DNA from: Pseudomonadota bacterium
GTDB lineage: Bacteria > Pseudomonadota > Alphaproteobacteria > Micropepsales > Micropepsaceae
DNA length: 9,135 bases
Direction: 5' to 3'
NCBI GenBank assembly: GCA_023427355.1
Contig: JAEZBK010000051.1
Span: 1 to 9,135 of the forward strand
The notes beneath the pieces were generated by a model. It worked only from the letters and a program-made list of their open reading frames with translations, made no database searches and was not told the origin of the DNA. Position numbers and translations under genes: made by a program. Shown here in pieces: positions 1 to 7,682 of the stretch. The first letter of the stretch is position 1; every line of letters starts with the position of its first letter.

Positions 1-209
<209 letters not shown>

Positions 210-1622
210 ATGAGCGAAACAACCCATAATCCCGCCACCAACCTGCCGGAATTCAGCGTCAGCGAGCTGTCGGGGGCCATCCGCCGCGCGGTGGAGGAGG
301 GCTTTCCCCTGGTGCGGGTGCGCGGCGAGATTTCCGGCCTCAAGGCCGCCGCCTCCGGCCATGTCTATTTCGACCTCAAGGACGAAAAGGCCGTCCTCAA
401 CGCCATCATCTGGAAGCAGTCGGCGCGCGCGATGCGTCTTCGCCCCGAACAGGGGATGGACGTCATCTGCACGGGCCGCGTCACCACCTATCCCGGCTCG
501 TCGCGTTACCAGTTGATCGTCGAACAGATCGAGCTGGCCGGCGCGGGGGCGCTGATGGCGATGCTGGAGGACCGCCGCAAGCGTCTTCTGGCCGAAGGCC
601 TGTTCGACAGCAGCCGCAAGAAGACGCTGCCCTTCCTGCCGGAGGTGATCGGCGTCATCACCTCGCCCACCGGGGCGGTGATCCGTGACATCATGCACCG
701 CCTGAATGCGCGCTTCCCCCGCCGCGTCCTGCTCTGGCCCGTGGCGGTACAGGGCGAAAAGGCGGCGGCGGAAGTCGCAGCGGCGATCGTCGGATTCAAT
801 GCGATGGATGGGCGCAAGCTGCCGCGTCCCGACCTGCTGATCGTGGCGCGCGGTGGCGGCAGCCTGGAAGACCTGATGGCCTTCAACGATGAGGCGGTGG
901 TGCGCGCCGCCGCCGCCAGCACCATTCCGCTGATCTCGGCGGTTGGACATGAGACCGACACCACGCTGATAGATTTCGCCGCCGACATGCGCGCGCCCAC
1001 GCCCACCGCCGCCGCCGAGCTGGCGGTGCCCGTGCGCACCGACCTCCTCGCCACGACGCTGGACATGGAGCGTCGCGCGTTGCGCTGCTTCGCCAAGGCC
1101 ATGGAAGACCGCCGCCGCCACCTGTCGCAACTGGCGCGCATCCTGCCCAGGCCCGAAGCCCTGTTCGCCCAGCCCCGCCAGCGTTTCGATGCGGCGGCAG
1201 AGAAATTGTCCGGGGCGCTGCGGCGCAACCTGGTGGCCCATGGCGCCGAACTGGCGAAGACCGCCGCGCTGCTGCGCCCGCGCATGATCACCGCGCGTAT
1301 CGAGCAAGCGCGGGAGCGTCTGGTCCTGCTGGACGCGCGCGCCCTGCGCGCCTTCCGCGCCCGCCACCACGCCGGAGCGCAGAAACTCAACCTGGCGGCG
1401 CGGGTGCTGGACAGCATCTCCTATCGCGCGGTGCTGGCGCGCGGCTATGCGCTGGTGCGCGGCGAGGATGGCAAGCTGCGCCGCAGCGCCGCCGCGGTCA
1501 AATCCGGCGAAAGCCTGGCGCTGGTATTTTCCGATGGCGAGGCCGGGGCGATTGCGGCGGGAACGGGCGGCAAACCCGCAAAACCCAAGAAGCCCGGCAC
1601 CGGCCAGGGCTCGCTTTTCTGA
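210..1622 (+). CDS. xseA: Exodeoxyribonuclease VII large subunit
   Basis: The 470-residue product is the catalytic large subunit of exonuclease VII, which degrades single-stranded DNA from both ends to short oligonucleotides in DNA repair. An N-terminal OB-fold domain spans about residues 14-110 (FSVSELSGAIRR; GEISGLKAAASGHVYFDLKD). The catalytic domain follows, with GVITSPTGAVIRD (148-160), ARGGGSLEDL (213-222) and GHETDTTLIDFAADMRAPTP (246-265). D160, R214, H247 and D250 line up with the E. coli active-site residues D155, R205, H238 and D241. A long charged helical region follows. A Lys/Pro-rich linker ends in QGSLF, the short C-terminal tail typical of the family. The length is normal. No Shine-Dalgarno sequence precedes the ATG. 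The small subunit gene xseB is not in the window. DUF2093 follows after 24 bases, so the two are probably co-transcribed. Confidence 0.97.
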   Translation: MSETTHNPATNLPEFSVSELSGAIRRAVEEGFPLVRVRGEISGLKAAASGHVYFDLKDEKAVLNAIIWKQSARAMRLRPEQGMDVICTGRVTTYPGSSRYQLIVEQIELAGAGALMAMLEDRRKRLLAEGLFDSSRKKTLPFLPEVIGVITSPTGAVIRDIMHRLNARFPRRVLLWPVAVQGEKAAAEVAAAIVGFNAMDGRKLPRPDLLIVARGGGSLEDLMAFNDEAVVRAAAASTIPLISAVGHETDTTLIDFAADMRAPTPTAAAELAVPVRTDLLATTLDMERRALRCFAKAMEDRRRHLSQLARILPRPEALFAQPRQRFDAAAEKLSGALRRNLVAHGAELAKTAALLRPRMITARIEQARERLVLLDARALRAFRARHHAGAQKLNLAARVLDSISYRAVLARGYALVRGEDGKLRRSAAAVKSGESLALVFSDGEAGAIAAGTGGKPAKPKKPGTGQGSLF

Positions 1623-1646
1623 CCGCCCCCGCGCTAGAAAGAGGCC

Positions 1647-1871
1647 ATGAACAAGATGGAACTCGACGGCAAGGGCGGCATGGCCCGTCTTGCCTATCAT
1701 GACGGCGAGTATGAGGTGCTGACACCGGGCGCCTATGTCGTCTGCGCCGTGTCCGGGACGCATATTCCGTTGGAGGCGCTGCGCTACTGGAGCGTGGACC
1801 TGCAGGAGGCTTATGCCAATCCCCGCGTCGCCACGGCGCGGATGCAGGAAAAGGGCCTGGTGCCCAAATGA
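1647..1871 (+). CDS. DUF2093 domain-containing protein
   Basis: This is a 74-residue protein of unknown function. The family signature is clear: PGAYVVCAVSGTHIPLEALR (residues 27-46) followed by YWSVDLQEAYANP (47-59). It has no signal peptide or membrane segment, so it is probably cytoplasmic. One cysteine (C33) lies in the conserved V-C-A-V segment. It follows xseA by 24 bases, and its stop overlaps the start of the M23 peptidase (ATGA), which argues for one operon and coupled translation. The start is not certain. GAGG at 1641-1644 is only 2 bases from the ATG at 1647 but 11 from an in-frame ATG at 1656, which would give 71 residues. From memory, DUF2093 genes in Rhizobiales often lie next to lpxK, which is also in this window but on the other strand. 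No role can be assigned. Confidence 0.9.
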   Translation: MNKMELDGKGGMARLAYHDGEYEVLTPGAYVVCAVSGTHIPLEALRYWSVDLQEAYANPRVATARMQEKGLVPK

Positions 1872-2704
1872 CGACGCGCCGCGGCTTCGTCGCGGGGCTT
1901 GCAGCGCTCGCCGCCAACCTTCCCGCGCGCGCGCAAATGCCGCCGCGCTTTTCCGTCACCGGCGCGATGGAGCAGGGGTCTCTCGCCTTGGGCAGCGCAC
2001 CGCCCGGTTCGCTGGTGGCGCTGGATGGCCGTCCCCTTCATGTCACGCGCGAAGGCCGTTTCACCTTCGGCTTCGGCCCCGACCAGACCGGCGCCAGCCT
2101 TGTCACCGTGCGCTATCCCGAAGGGGGCGGCGACAGCCGTTCCTTCACGCCCCGGTCGCGCAAATATGACGAGCAGCGCGTCAATGGCCTGCCGCAGGCC
2201 ACCGTCACGCCCAATCCCGAAGACACCGCGCGCATCAACCGCGAGGCCGAACAGATATTCCTCGCCCGTCTCGACGACACGCCGGGCAGTGATTTTCTCA
2301 ATGGCTTCGATTGGCCCGCGCCGGGGATTCTCTCCGGCGTGTTTGGCAGCCGCCGCATCAACAATGGTATTCCCGGCTCGCCGCATTATGGCGTGGACAT
2401 GGCCGCGCCCACCGGCACGCCGATCCGCGCCCCCGCCGATGCGGTGGTGAAGATCAGCGACGACCATTTCGTCAATGGCGGCTTCACGCTGCTGGATCAC
2501 GGGCAGGGCGTCACCACCGCCTATCTGCATCAGTCCGCGCGTATGGTGCGCGCGGGCGATATTGTCCGGCGCGGGCAGGTGATCGGCCATATCGGCGCCA
2601 CCGGGCGCTCGACCGGCCCGCATCTGCACTGGGCGATGAACTGGTTCCAGGTGCGGCTCGACCCGTCGCGTTCGACGCGAACCCCGGCGCCCGCATCGCT
2701 TTAG
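1868..2704 (+). CDS. Exported M23-family (LytM-type) zinc metallopeptidase
   Basis: The 278-residue product is a likely cell-wall endopeptidase acting in the periplasm. Residues 1-22 form an export signal with a twin-arginine-like TRRGFV, a short hydrophobic stretch and an A-R-A cleavage site before Q23. Residues about 27-90 look like a small beta-rich domain (GSAPPGSLVALDGRPLHVT). The peptidase domain covers about 148-262. It keeps the zinc ligands H173 and D177 (HYGVD) and H254 (HLHW), plus the catalytic histidines H221 (YLH) and H252. All key residues are present, so it should be active on peptidoglycan cross-bridges rather than being a degenerate NlpD/EnvC-type activator. There are no LysM repeats or coiled coils. 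The start overlaps the DUF2093 stop by 4 bases. The gene ends 3 bases from the converging acyltransferase gene. The exact substrate cannot be read from the sequence. Confidence 0.92.
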   Translation: MTTRRGFVAGLAALAANLPARAQMPPRFSVTGAMEQGSLALGSAPPGSLVALDGRPLHVTREGRFTFGFGPDQTGASLVTVRYPEGGGDSRSFTPRSRKYDEQRVNGLPQATVTPNPEDTARINREAEQIFLARLDDTPGSDFLNGFDWPAPGILSGVFGSRRINNGIPGSPHYGVDMAAPTGTPIRAPADAVVKISDDHFVNGGFTLLDHGQGVTTAYLHQSARMVRAGDIVRRGQVIGHIGATGRSTGPHLHWAMNWFQVRLDPSRSTRTPAPASL

Positions 2705-2707
2705 GCT

Positions 2708-3619
2708 CTAGGCCTTGGGCGTCATCTGCGCGAAATCCTTCGCGCGCGGCCAGCGATGATGGATCCACAGCCACTGGCCCGGATCGGCGCGCACCAGGTC
2801 CTCGATCTGCGCCGTGAGCAGTGCGGTCAGGCGCTGGATATCGGCGGCCTCGTCGCCGCTGGGCGTGAAATCGGGGCCGGGATGAACGGTGGTCTCGAAA
2901 TGCGCCCCGCCCACGCGGCGGTTCATCGCCACCACGATGCGCGAATTCAGCTTGAGCGCGAAGGCGGCGGCAGCAGGCGTGGTCCAGGCATCGCGCCCGA
3001 AGAAAGGCACCGGCACGCCTTCATTGTTCTTCTGGTCGATCAGGATGTAGAGCGCCTTGCCGCCCCGCAGCTGGGCCAGCATCCGCCGCGCTGCATTCTG
3101 CTTGGCGAACTGCGCCTTCGGCCCATTGATGCCGCGCTGCCGCTCGATATAGCGCGCAACGAACGGATTGTTGGGCGGGCGCACCAGCGTCGCGCCGTCA
3201 TAGCCCAGTTGATGGGCCGTGATCGGCATCATTTCCCAGTTGGCGAAATGGGCCGAGACGAACATCAGGCCATTGGGGAATGTGCCGGGCTTGGCATCCA
3301 CCAGGAAGGTGCATTTGACGCGCGGATTGTCGCCCAGCGGAGAGAACTGCGCCAGATGCGGATATTCCGCCACCACCCGGCCCAGATTGTCCCACATGGT
3401 CATGCGGATGGCGTCGCGCTCGGCTTCGCTCTTTTCCGGGAGCGACGCTGCCAGATTGCTCCGCGCGGTACGGTCCGGCGGCAGCAGGGGCCCGATGGTG
3501 CGGCCGATCCAACCGCCCAGGGCCGAAGCGGTATCCAGCGGCAACAACCGGAACAGCCCCATGAAGAAAAAGAAGATGCCCGCCTCGGCGCCATAGCGCA
3601 GTCTTTCGCGCAGCGTCAT
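2708..3619 (-). CDS. LpxL/HtrB-type lipid A late acyltransferase
   Basis: The 303-residue product belongs to the LpxL/LpxM family, inner-membrane enzymes that add a secondary acyl chain to lipid A from acyl-ACP. A hydrophobic N-terminal anchor (IFFFFMGLFRLLPL, 15-28) is followed by the catalytic HX4E motif, H124-F-A-N-W-E129, within SAHFANWEMMP. Further family blocks are LYILIDQKNNEGVPVPFFG (190-208), TTPAAAAFALK (213-223) and the C-terminal QWLWIHHRWP (282-291). The length is normal. It is the last gene of the leftward cluster, and its ATG overlaps the lpxK stop (ATGA at 3616-3619), so translation is probably coupled; only a weak GGGA lies upstream. The position right after lpxK strongly supports a lipid A substrate. 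Whether it prefers C12, C14 or longer chains, and whether it acts as LpxL or LpxM, cannot be told, so no gene symbol is given. Confidence 0.93.
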   Translation of the reverse strand: MTLRERLRYGAEAGIFFFFMGLFRLLPLDTASALGGWIGRTIGPLLPPDRTARSNLAASLPEKSEAERDAIRMTMWDNLGRVVAEYPHLAQFSPLGDNPRVKCTFLVDAKPGTFPNGLMFVSAHFANWEMMPITAHQLGYDGATLVRPPNNPFVARYIERQRGINGPKAQFAKQNAARRMLAQLRGGKALYILIDQKNNEGVPVPFFGRDAWTTPAAAAFALKLNSRIVVAMNRRVGGAHFETTVHPGPDFTPSGDEAADIQRLTALLTAQIEDLVRADPGQWLWIHHRWPRAKDFAQMTPKA

Positions 3620-4566
3620 GGCGCGATCCCGGCAAGCAATTGTTCCAGCGCGGCGGAATTTTCAAACCGCGCCCGCACCGCCAGTGCGACGATGCCGTCG
3701 CGCCGCGCCGCTTCGATGCGCACCAGGTCTTTCTCGGTCGTCACCAGTTGCGCATTCTTCATCCGCGCCAGCGAGGCCAGGGTCGCAAGGTCTTCGGACT
3801 TGTAGAAATAATGGTCGGCATAGGCCTGCGTCCCCTCGACGAAAGCGCCGATGTTGCGCAGCGTGTCGAAGAATTTCTGCGGGCGGCCGATCCCCGCAAA
3901 GGCGAAGACCTTGCGCCCCGCCAGGTCATGCGGCAGCGGCTCCAGATGGGCGCGCAGCACCGGCCCGGCATAGCCGCACAGATTGGGATTGCCATGCCCC
4001 ATCACGACCACTGCATCGGCGCGCTTCAGGCCCTGGGCCACGCGCTCGCGCAAGGGGCCCGCCGGGATCACCATGCCGTTGCCGAACCCGCTGGCGCCAT
4101 CCACCACCACGATGGACAAGTTCTTGCCCAGCGCGAAATTCTGGTGGCCGTCATCCATCACGATGACATCGGCCTTCTCGTCGCTGGCCAGCGCCGCGCC
4201 AATCGCACGATCGCGGGCCACGATCACGGGAGCGCTGCGCGACAGCAGCAGCGGTTCATCCCCCATTTGCCGCGCCGTGTGGTGCGGCCTGACGATGGCG
4301 GGGCCATATTCCTTGCCGCCATAGCCGCGCGACAGGAAGACCGGCTTGCGCCCCCGCGCCTTCAGCATTTCCGTCACCGCGATGGCGACGGGGGTCTTGC
4401 CGCTGCCGCCTGCCGTCAGGTTGCCCACGCACACGACCGGCATGGACGCACGATAGGGCTTGGCGTATTTGGACTTCAGCGCCACGGACAGGCTGTAGAG
4501 TGCCCCCAGCGGTGACAATAGCCGGGCAAGAAACCCGCGATGACGCCAGAAGCTAGGCGCGCGCAT
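3616..4566 (-). CDS. lpxK: Tetraacyldisaccharide 4'-kinase
   Basis: LpxK uses ATP to phosphorylate the 4'-position of the tetraacyl-disaccharide 1-phosphate, giving lipid IVA at the inner face of the cytoplasmic membrane. The 316-residue product starts MRAPSFWRHRG and has an N-terminal membrane-associating helix (about 11-30). The P-loop is GNLTAGGSGKTP (48-59), followed by LSRGYGG (78-84). The Walker B-type segment DVIVMDDGHQN (133-143) holds the metal/catalytic acidic pair D138-D139. FAFAGIGRP (221-229), DHY (251-253) and TTEKD (276-280) complete the family pattern. The length is typical. The start is well supported: AAGGAG lies 7 bases upstream and the N-terminus fits the family. The gene overlaps waaA by 14 bases upstream and the acyltransferase gene by 4 bases downstream. 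Confidence 0.97.
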   Translation of the reverse strand: MRAPSFWRHRGFLARLLSPLGALYSLSVALKSKYAKPYRASMPVVCVGNLTAGGSGKTPVAIAVTEMLKARGRKPVFLSRGYGGKEYGPAIVRPHHTARQMGDEPLLLSRSAPVIVARDRAIGAALASDEKADVIVMDDGHQNFALGKNLSIVVVDGASGFGNGMVIPAGPLRERVAQGLKRADAVVVMGHGNPNLCGYAGPVLRAHLEPLPHDLAGRKVFAFAGIGRPQKFFDTLRNIGAFVEGTQAYADHYFYKSEDLATLASLARMKNAQLVTTEKDLVRIEAARRDGIVALAVRARFENSAALEQLLAGIAP

Positions 4567-5824
4567 CGAGCATCTCCTTCAGCAACGCTACGGAGCGCCC
4601 CACCGCGCCCTGCAGCGTGACCGCGCCGCTGCGCGCCGCTTCGCCCGCCATCGCCGCTGCGGCCGGATCGGCCAGAAGCCGCGCCGCCTCCCGCGCGATA
4701 TCGGCGCTGGAAACCACCATTCCGAAACCCTGTGCGCCCAGCACCGCGGCAAAGGCCGCACGAGCGTTGTCGCGATGCGGTCCCGCCAGCACGGCGCAGT
4801 TCAGCAGCGCGGGCTCCAGCGGATTGTGCCCGCCCAGTGGCACCAGCGATCCGCCCAGAAAACAGAAGGGCGCCAACCGATAGAACAATCCCATTTCGCC
4901 CAGCGTATCGGCGACATAGACCGATGTGGCGGGTGTGATGACATCGCCCAGCGCCCGCCGGGCGGCGCCGCGCGCGCCACACAGCATGGCGATGGCGGCC
5001 CCGCGCGCCGGATGGCGCGGCACGATGACGGTCAGAAGGTCGGGGAATTGCGCACGCAACAAATCGTGCGCGGGCAGGATGGTCTCGTCTTCGCCTTCAT
5101 GGGTCTGGGCGGCTACCAGCACGGGCCGGCCCGCGATCATCTCCTGCATTGCCGCCAGGGCGGCCGGATCGGCCCCCAGCGGCGGTGCATCGGCCTTCAG
5201 GCCCCCCACCATGGTGACGTTGCGCGCCTGCAGCTCGCGGAACCGCGTGGCAATCTCTTCGTCTTGCGCCAGCACCATGTCGAACGTGCCCAACAGGGCG
5301 GCCGCCATCTTCGGCGCGCGCTTCCAGCCCGCCGCGGATTTCTCGGAGATACGCGCATTGACCAGCGCCAGCTTCACGCCGCGCGCCTTGGCTGCACCGA
5401 TCAGGTTGGGCCACAGGTCCGATTCCACGAACAGGCCCGCCTGCGGCTTCCAGTGATCGAGAAACCGTGTCACCGCGCCGGGCAGGTCCAGCGGGACATA
5501 CTGATGGATCGCGCCCACGGGCAGCCGTTGCGCCAGGATTGTGGCGCTGGTGACGGTGCCGCTGGTCACCAGGACGCAGAACCCATCCGCCATCAACTGT
5601 TCGACCAGCGGCAGGGCCGACAGGCTCTCGCCCACGCTGGCGCCATGCACCCACACCAGCGGGCCTTGGGGGCGCGCACGCGATGGCTGGCCCAACCTTT
5701 CGCCACGCCGCGACGGGTCTTCCTTGCCGCGGGCCGCGCGCTGGCGCAGCAACAGCGGCGCCAGTGGCTCCAGCGCGCGCGCGATCCACCACCAGGCCTT
5801 CAACCCCACAGGTTGCCGCATCAT
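4553..5824 (-). CDS. waaA: 3-deoxy-D-manno-octulosonic acid (Kdo) transferase
   Basis: WaaA (KdtA) transfers Kdo from CMP-Kdo to lipid IVA at the cytoplasmic face of the inner membrane. The 423-residue GT-B enzyme has a short hydrophobic/aromatic N-terminal anchor (AWWWIARALEPLAPLLLRQ, 10-28). The acceptor domain contains WVHGASVGE (58-66), where E66 corresponds to the catalytic glutamate, and LFVESDLWPN (131-140) with the second conserved glutamate, E134. The donor-binding half has AAQTHEGEDE (238-247), IVPRHPAR (267-274) and GGSLVPLGGHNPLEPA (324-339). The length is normal. The first of two adjacent ATG codons (5822-5824) overlaps the stop of the exporter gene as ATGA. No good Shine-Dalgarno is seen, so coupling to the upstream gene is likely. 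The number of Kdo residues added, one or two, cannot be predicted. Confidence 0.97.
   Translation of the reverse strand: MMRQPVGLKAWWWIARALEPLAPLLLRQRAARGKEDPSRRGERLGQPSRARPQGPLVWVHGASVGESLSALPLVEQLMADGFCVLVTSGTVTSATILAQRLPVGAIHQYVPLDLPGAVTRFLDHWKPQAGLFVESDLWPNLIGAAKARGVKLALVNARISEKSAAGWKRAPKMAAALLGTFDMVLAQDEEIATRFRELQARNVTMVGGLKADAPPLGADPAALAAMQEMIAGRPVLVAAQTHEGEDETILPAHDLLRAQFPDLLTVIVPRHPARGAAIAMLCGARGAARRALGDVITPATSVYVADTLGEMGLFYRLAPFCFLGGSLVPLGGHNPLEPALLNCAVLAGPHRDNARAAFAAVLGAQGFGMVVSSADIAREAARLLADPAAAAMAGEAARSGAVTLQGAVGRSVALLKEMLDARA
4574..4579 (-). promoter_or_regulatory. Strong Shine-Dalgarno site of lpxK
   Basis: On the reverse strand AAGGAG lies 7 bases before the lpxK ATG at 4566, inside the last codons of waaA. 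It is the best ribosome-binding site I found in the window; most other starts here have weak or no complementarity. It decides the lpxK start and suggests that lpxK can be loaded by ribosomes independently as well as by read-through from waaA. Confidence 0.75.
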
Positions 5825-7617
5825 GCGGCCCCGTCGAGGTTGTGATGGTTGTAAAGCCCCGCATACAGGCCGCCCTTCGCCAACAGCTCCGCATGGGTGC
5901 CCGCCTCGACGACGCCGCCCTTGTCCAGCACATAGATGCGCGTCGCATCCAGCACGGTCGAAAGCCGGTGCGCGATAACGATGGTGGTCCGGTCATGCAT
6001 CAGCCGCGACAGCGCCTCCTGCACCTGGCGTTCGGATTGCGTGTCCAGCGCGCTGGTCGCTTCGTCCAGCAGCAGGATGGGTGCGTTCTTCAGCATGGCG
6101 CGGGCGATGGCGATGCGCTGGCGTTGACCGCCCGACAGCTTGAGCCCGCCTTCGCCCACCTTGGTGTCAAAACCCGGGGCCAGGTCCATGTTGAAGTCAT
6201 GCGCGGCGGCATCGCGCGCCGCCGCCTCTATTTCCTGGCGCGTCGCCCCCGTCTTGCCCAGCGCGATATTGTCGGCCACGCTTTCGTCGAACAGGATCGC
6301 TTCCTGTGTCACCAGCGCAATATTGGCACGCAAGCTGGCCAGCGTGACACTGCGGATATCCGAGCCGTCAATCGTCACCTGCCCGCCATCAATCTCGTAG
6401 AAACGCAGCAGCAGGTTGAAGATGGTGCTCTTGCCCGCGCCCGAAGGGCCGACCAGCGCCACTTTGCTGCCGGGCGGGATGTCCATGTCCAGGCCCGTGA
6501 TCGCGCTGTCGCCGCCACCCTGGTAGGAAAAGCGCACATGGGAAAAGCGCACCGCCCCGCCCTGGGGCGCGCGCGCCACCTTCAGCTCCGCCGCACCCGG
6601 CGCGTCCAGGATGGCCGGGCGGGCGTCGATCTGCGCGAAGATGCGGTTGGCGGCGGCGATGCCCGGCTGGGCGCTGGGCCAAAGCTGGCTCAGATTGCGC
6701 ACCGGCTGCTGCGCCAGCAGCAGGGCGGTCAGGAATCCTGCGAAGCTGTCGGCGGTCAGTCCCGCATGCAGGCTCTGCCAGCCCGCGATATACAGGATCA
6801 CCGCGATCACGGCGCCCATGAAAAGTTCGGTGGTCGGCGCGGCGGCGGCGCGCAACCGTACCGCCTTCAACAGCGTCTTCAGCCGCGAGCTCAGGCTGGC
6901 CTCGACCCGCTCAGCGACATGCGTTTCCAGGCCATAGGCCTTGACGATGCGCCGTGCATCCATCGCCTCCGACAGGGCGACCGAAAGATCGCCTGTTTCC
7001 TGCATGCCGCGCGTTGCGGCACGGCGCATCGAACCGCCCAGCCGCTCCATCGCCCAGGCGACGGCCGGCGTGGCGATCAGGGCCACCAGGCACAATTGCC
7101 AGTTCACCCACAGCGCATAGCCCAGCAGCAGCACCAGCGATGTCGCCTCCAGGAAGATCGCCGCCATGCCCAGGGTGAAGGCGTCGCGCATCAGCGTGGC
7201 ATCATAGAGGAATCCCGAGACGAACTGTCCCGAATGCAAATTGTTCAGTGCGCTCAGGTCGCGCCGCACCAGGCTGCGGAACATGTCGCCTTGCGCCGCC
7301 GCCACCGCCCTCTCGCCCAGCGTGTCCACCAGCGCGCGGCCCACGAACATGCCGATGGCCCGCAGCGCGATGGTGGCGAAGGCGATCAGCGACAGGGGCA
7401 GAAGCCAGGATTCGGCGCCCTTGTCGAAAATCTGCTTCAGCAGCAGCTTGACCAGTTGCGGCAACAATCCGCCCGCCGCCGCCGCCAGCAGAAGCGCCAT
7501 CACGCCCAAGGCGAACAGGTGCCACTGGTCCCGCACATAATCGCGCAGCAGGCGCGCGACCACCTGGCCGGCGCTGAGCGGGCCTGTACCGGCTTGGGGG
7601 GCGGTGGGCGATGGCAT
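5821..7617 (-). CDS. MsbA-type ABC transporter (lipid A exporter), fused membrane and ATPase domains
   Basis: The 598-residue product is a half-size ABC exporter that would work as a homodimer in the inner membrane. The N-terminal transmembrane domain (about 30-305) has hydrophobic helices near 34-60, 74-100, 146-166, 168-190, 262-282 and 290-303. The ATPase domain (about 355-590) is complete: Walker A GPSGAGKST (390-398), Q-loop Q438, signature LSGGQ (494-498), Walker B ILLLDE (514-519) and H-loop H550. Nothing suggests loss of activity. The setting directly before waaA, lpxK and an LpxL-type gene makes flipping of lipid A-core across the membrane the most likely job. Related exporters for other lipids or drugs share all these motifs, so the substrate is inferred from context. 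It follows the DUF4170 gene by 65 bases holding two hairpins. No Shine-Dalgarno is evident before the ATG. Confidence 0.93.
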   Translation of the reverse strand: MPSPTAPQAGTGPLSAGQVVARLLRDYVRDQWHLFALGVMALLLAAAAGGLLPQLVKLLLKQIFDKGAESWLLPLSLIAFATIALRAIGMFVGRALVDTLGERAVAAAQGDMFRSLVRRDLSALNNLHSGQFVSGFLYDATLMRDAFTLGMAAIFLEATSLVLLLGYALWVNWQLCLVALIATPAVAWAMERLGGSMRRAATRGMQETGDLSVALSEAMDARRIVKAYGLETHVAERVEASLSSRLKTLLKAVRLRAAAAPTTELFMGAVIAVILYIAGWQSLHAGLTADSFAGFLTALLLAQQPVRNLSQLWPSAQPGIAAANRIFAQIDARPAILDAPGAAELKVARAPQGGAVRFSHVRFSYQGGGDSAITGLDMDIPPGSKVALVGPSGAGKSTIFNLLLRFYEIDGGQVTIDGSDIRSVTLASLRANIALVTQEAILFDESVADNIALGKTGATRQEIEAAARDAAAHDFNMDLAPGFDTKVGEGGLKLSGGQRQRIAIARAMLKNAPILLLDEATSALDTQSERQVQEALSRLMHDRTTIVIAHRLSTVLDATRIYVLDKGGVVEAGTHAELLAKGGLYAGLYNHHNLDGAA

Positions 7618-7620
7618 CGC

Positions 7621-7637
7621 GCCCGTCTAGCACGGGC
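7621..7637 (-). other. GC-rich hairpin just before the start codon of the MsbA-type gene
   Basis: On the reverse strand a 6-base-pair stem, GCCCGT/ACGGGC, encloses the loop GCTAG and ends 3 bases before the ATG at 7615-7617. It covers the place where a ribosome-binding site would be. There is no following T-run, so it is not an intrinsic terminator. It could slow or control initiation, or be chance in GC-rich DNA. Confidence 0.4.
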
Positions 7638-7650
7638 CAGCCGCGCCTTG

Positions 7651-7670
7651 CGAGGGCGAAAAAGCCCTTG
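7651..7670 (-). other. Hairpin in the DUF4170-exporter gap
   Basis: Bases 7651-7657 pair with 7664-7670 (seven pairs including one G-T wobble, core AGGGC/GCCCT) around a six-base A-rich (forward) or T-rich (reverse) loop. The structure lies 12 bases downstream of the DUF4170 stop end. Neither strand shows a T-run after the stem, so I do not call it a terminator. An mRNA-processing or stability element between the two genes is possible. Confidence 0.4.
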
Positions 7671-7682
7671 TTCGGCAAACGT

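Noticed and set aside
506..1417. A 303-codon reverse open frame inside xseA
   Set aside because: It is fully antisense to xseA, and its product is an Arg/Ser/Ala-rich sequence without motifs.
1623..1646. The GC-rich gap between xseA and DUF2093 considered as a terminator or promoter
   Set aside because: At 24 bases it holds no stem-loop with a T-run and no -10-like box. It looks like a simple spacer.
2756..3805. A 349-codon forward open frame crossing the lpxL-type and lpxK genes
   Set aside because: It is antisense to two well-recognised genes, crosses their junction, and has a low-complexity Arg/His/Gln composition with no family signature.
7651..7670. The hairpin after DUF4170 considered as an intrinsic terminator
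   Set aside because: The T-rich part on the reverse strand is in the loop, not after the stem, so it does not fit a rho-independent terminator.
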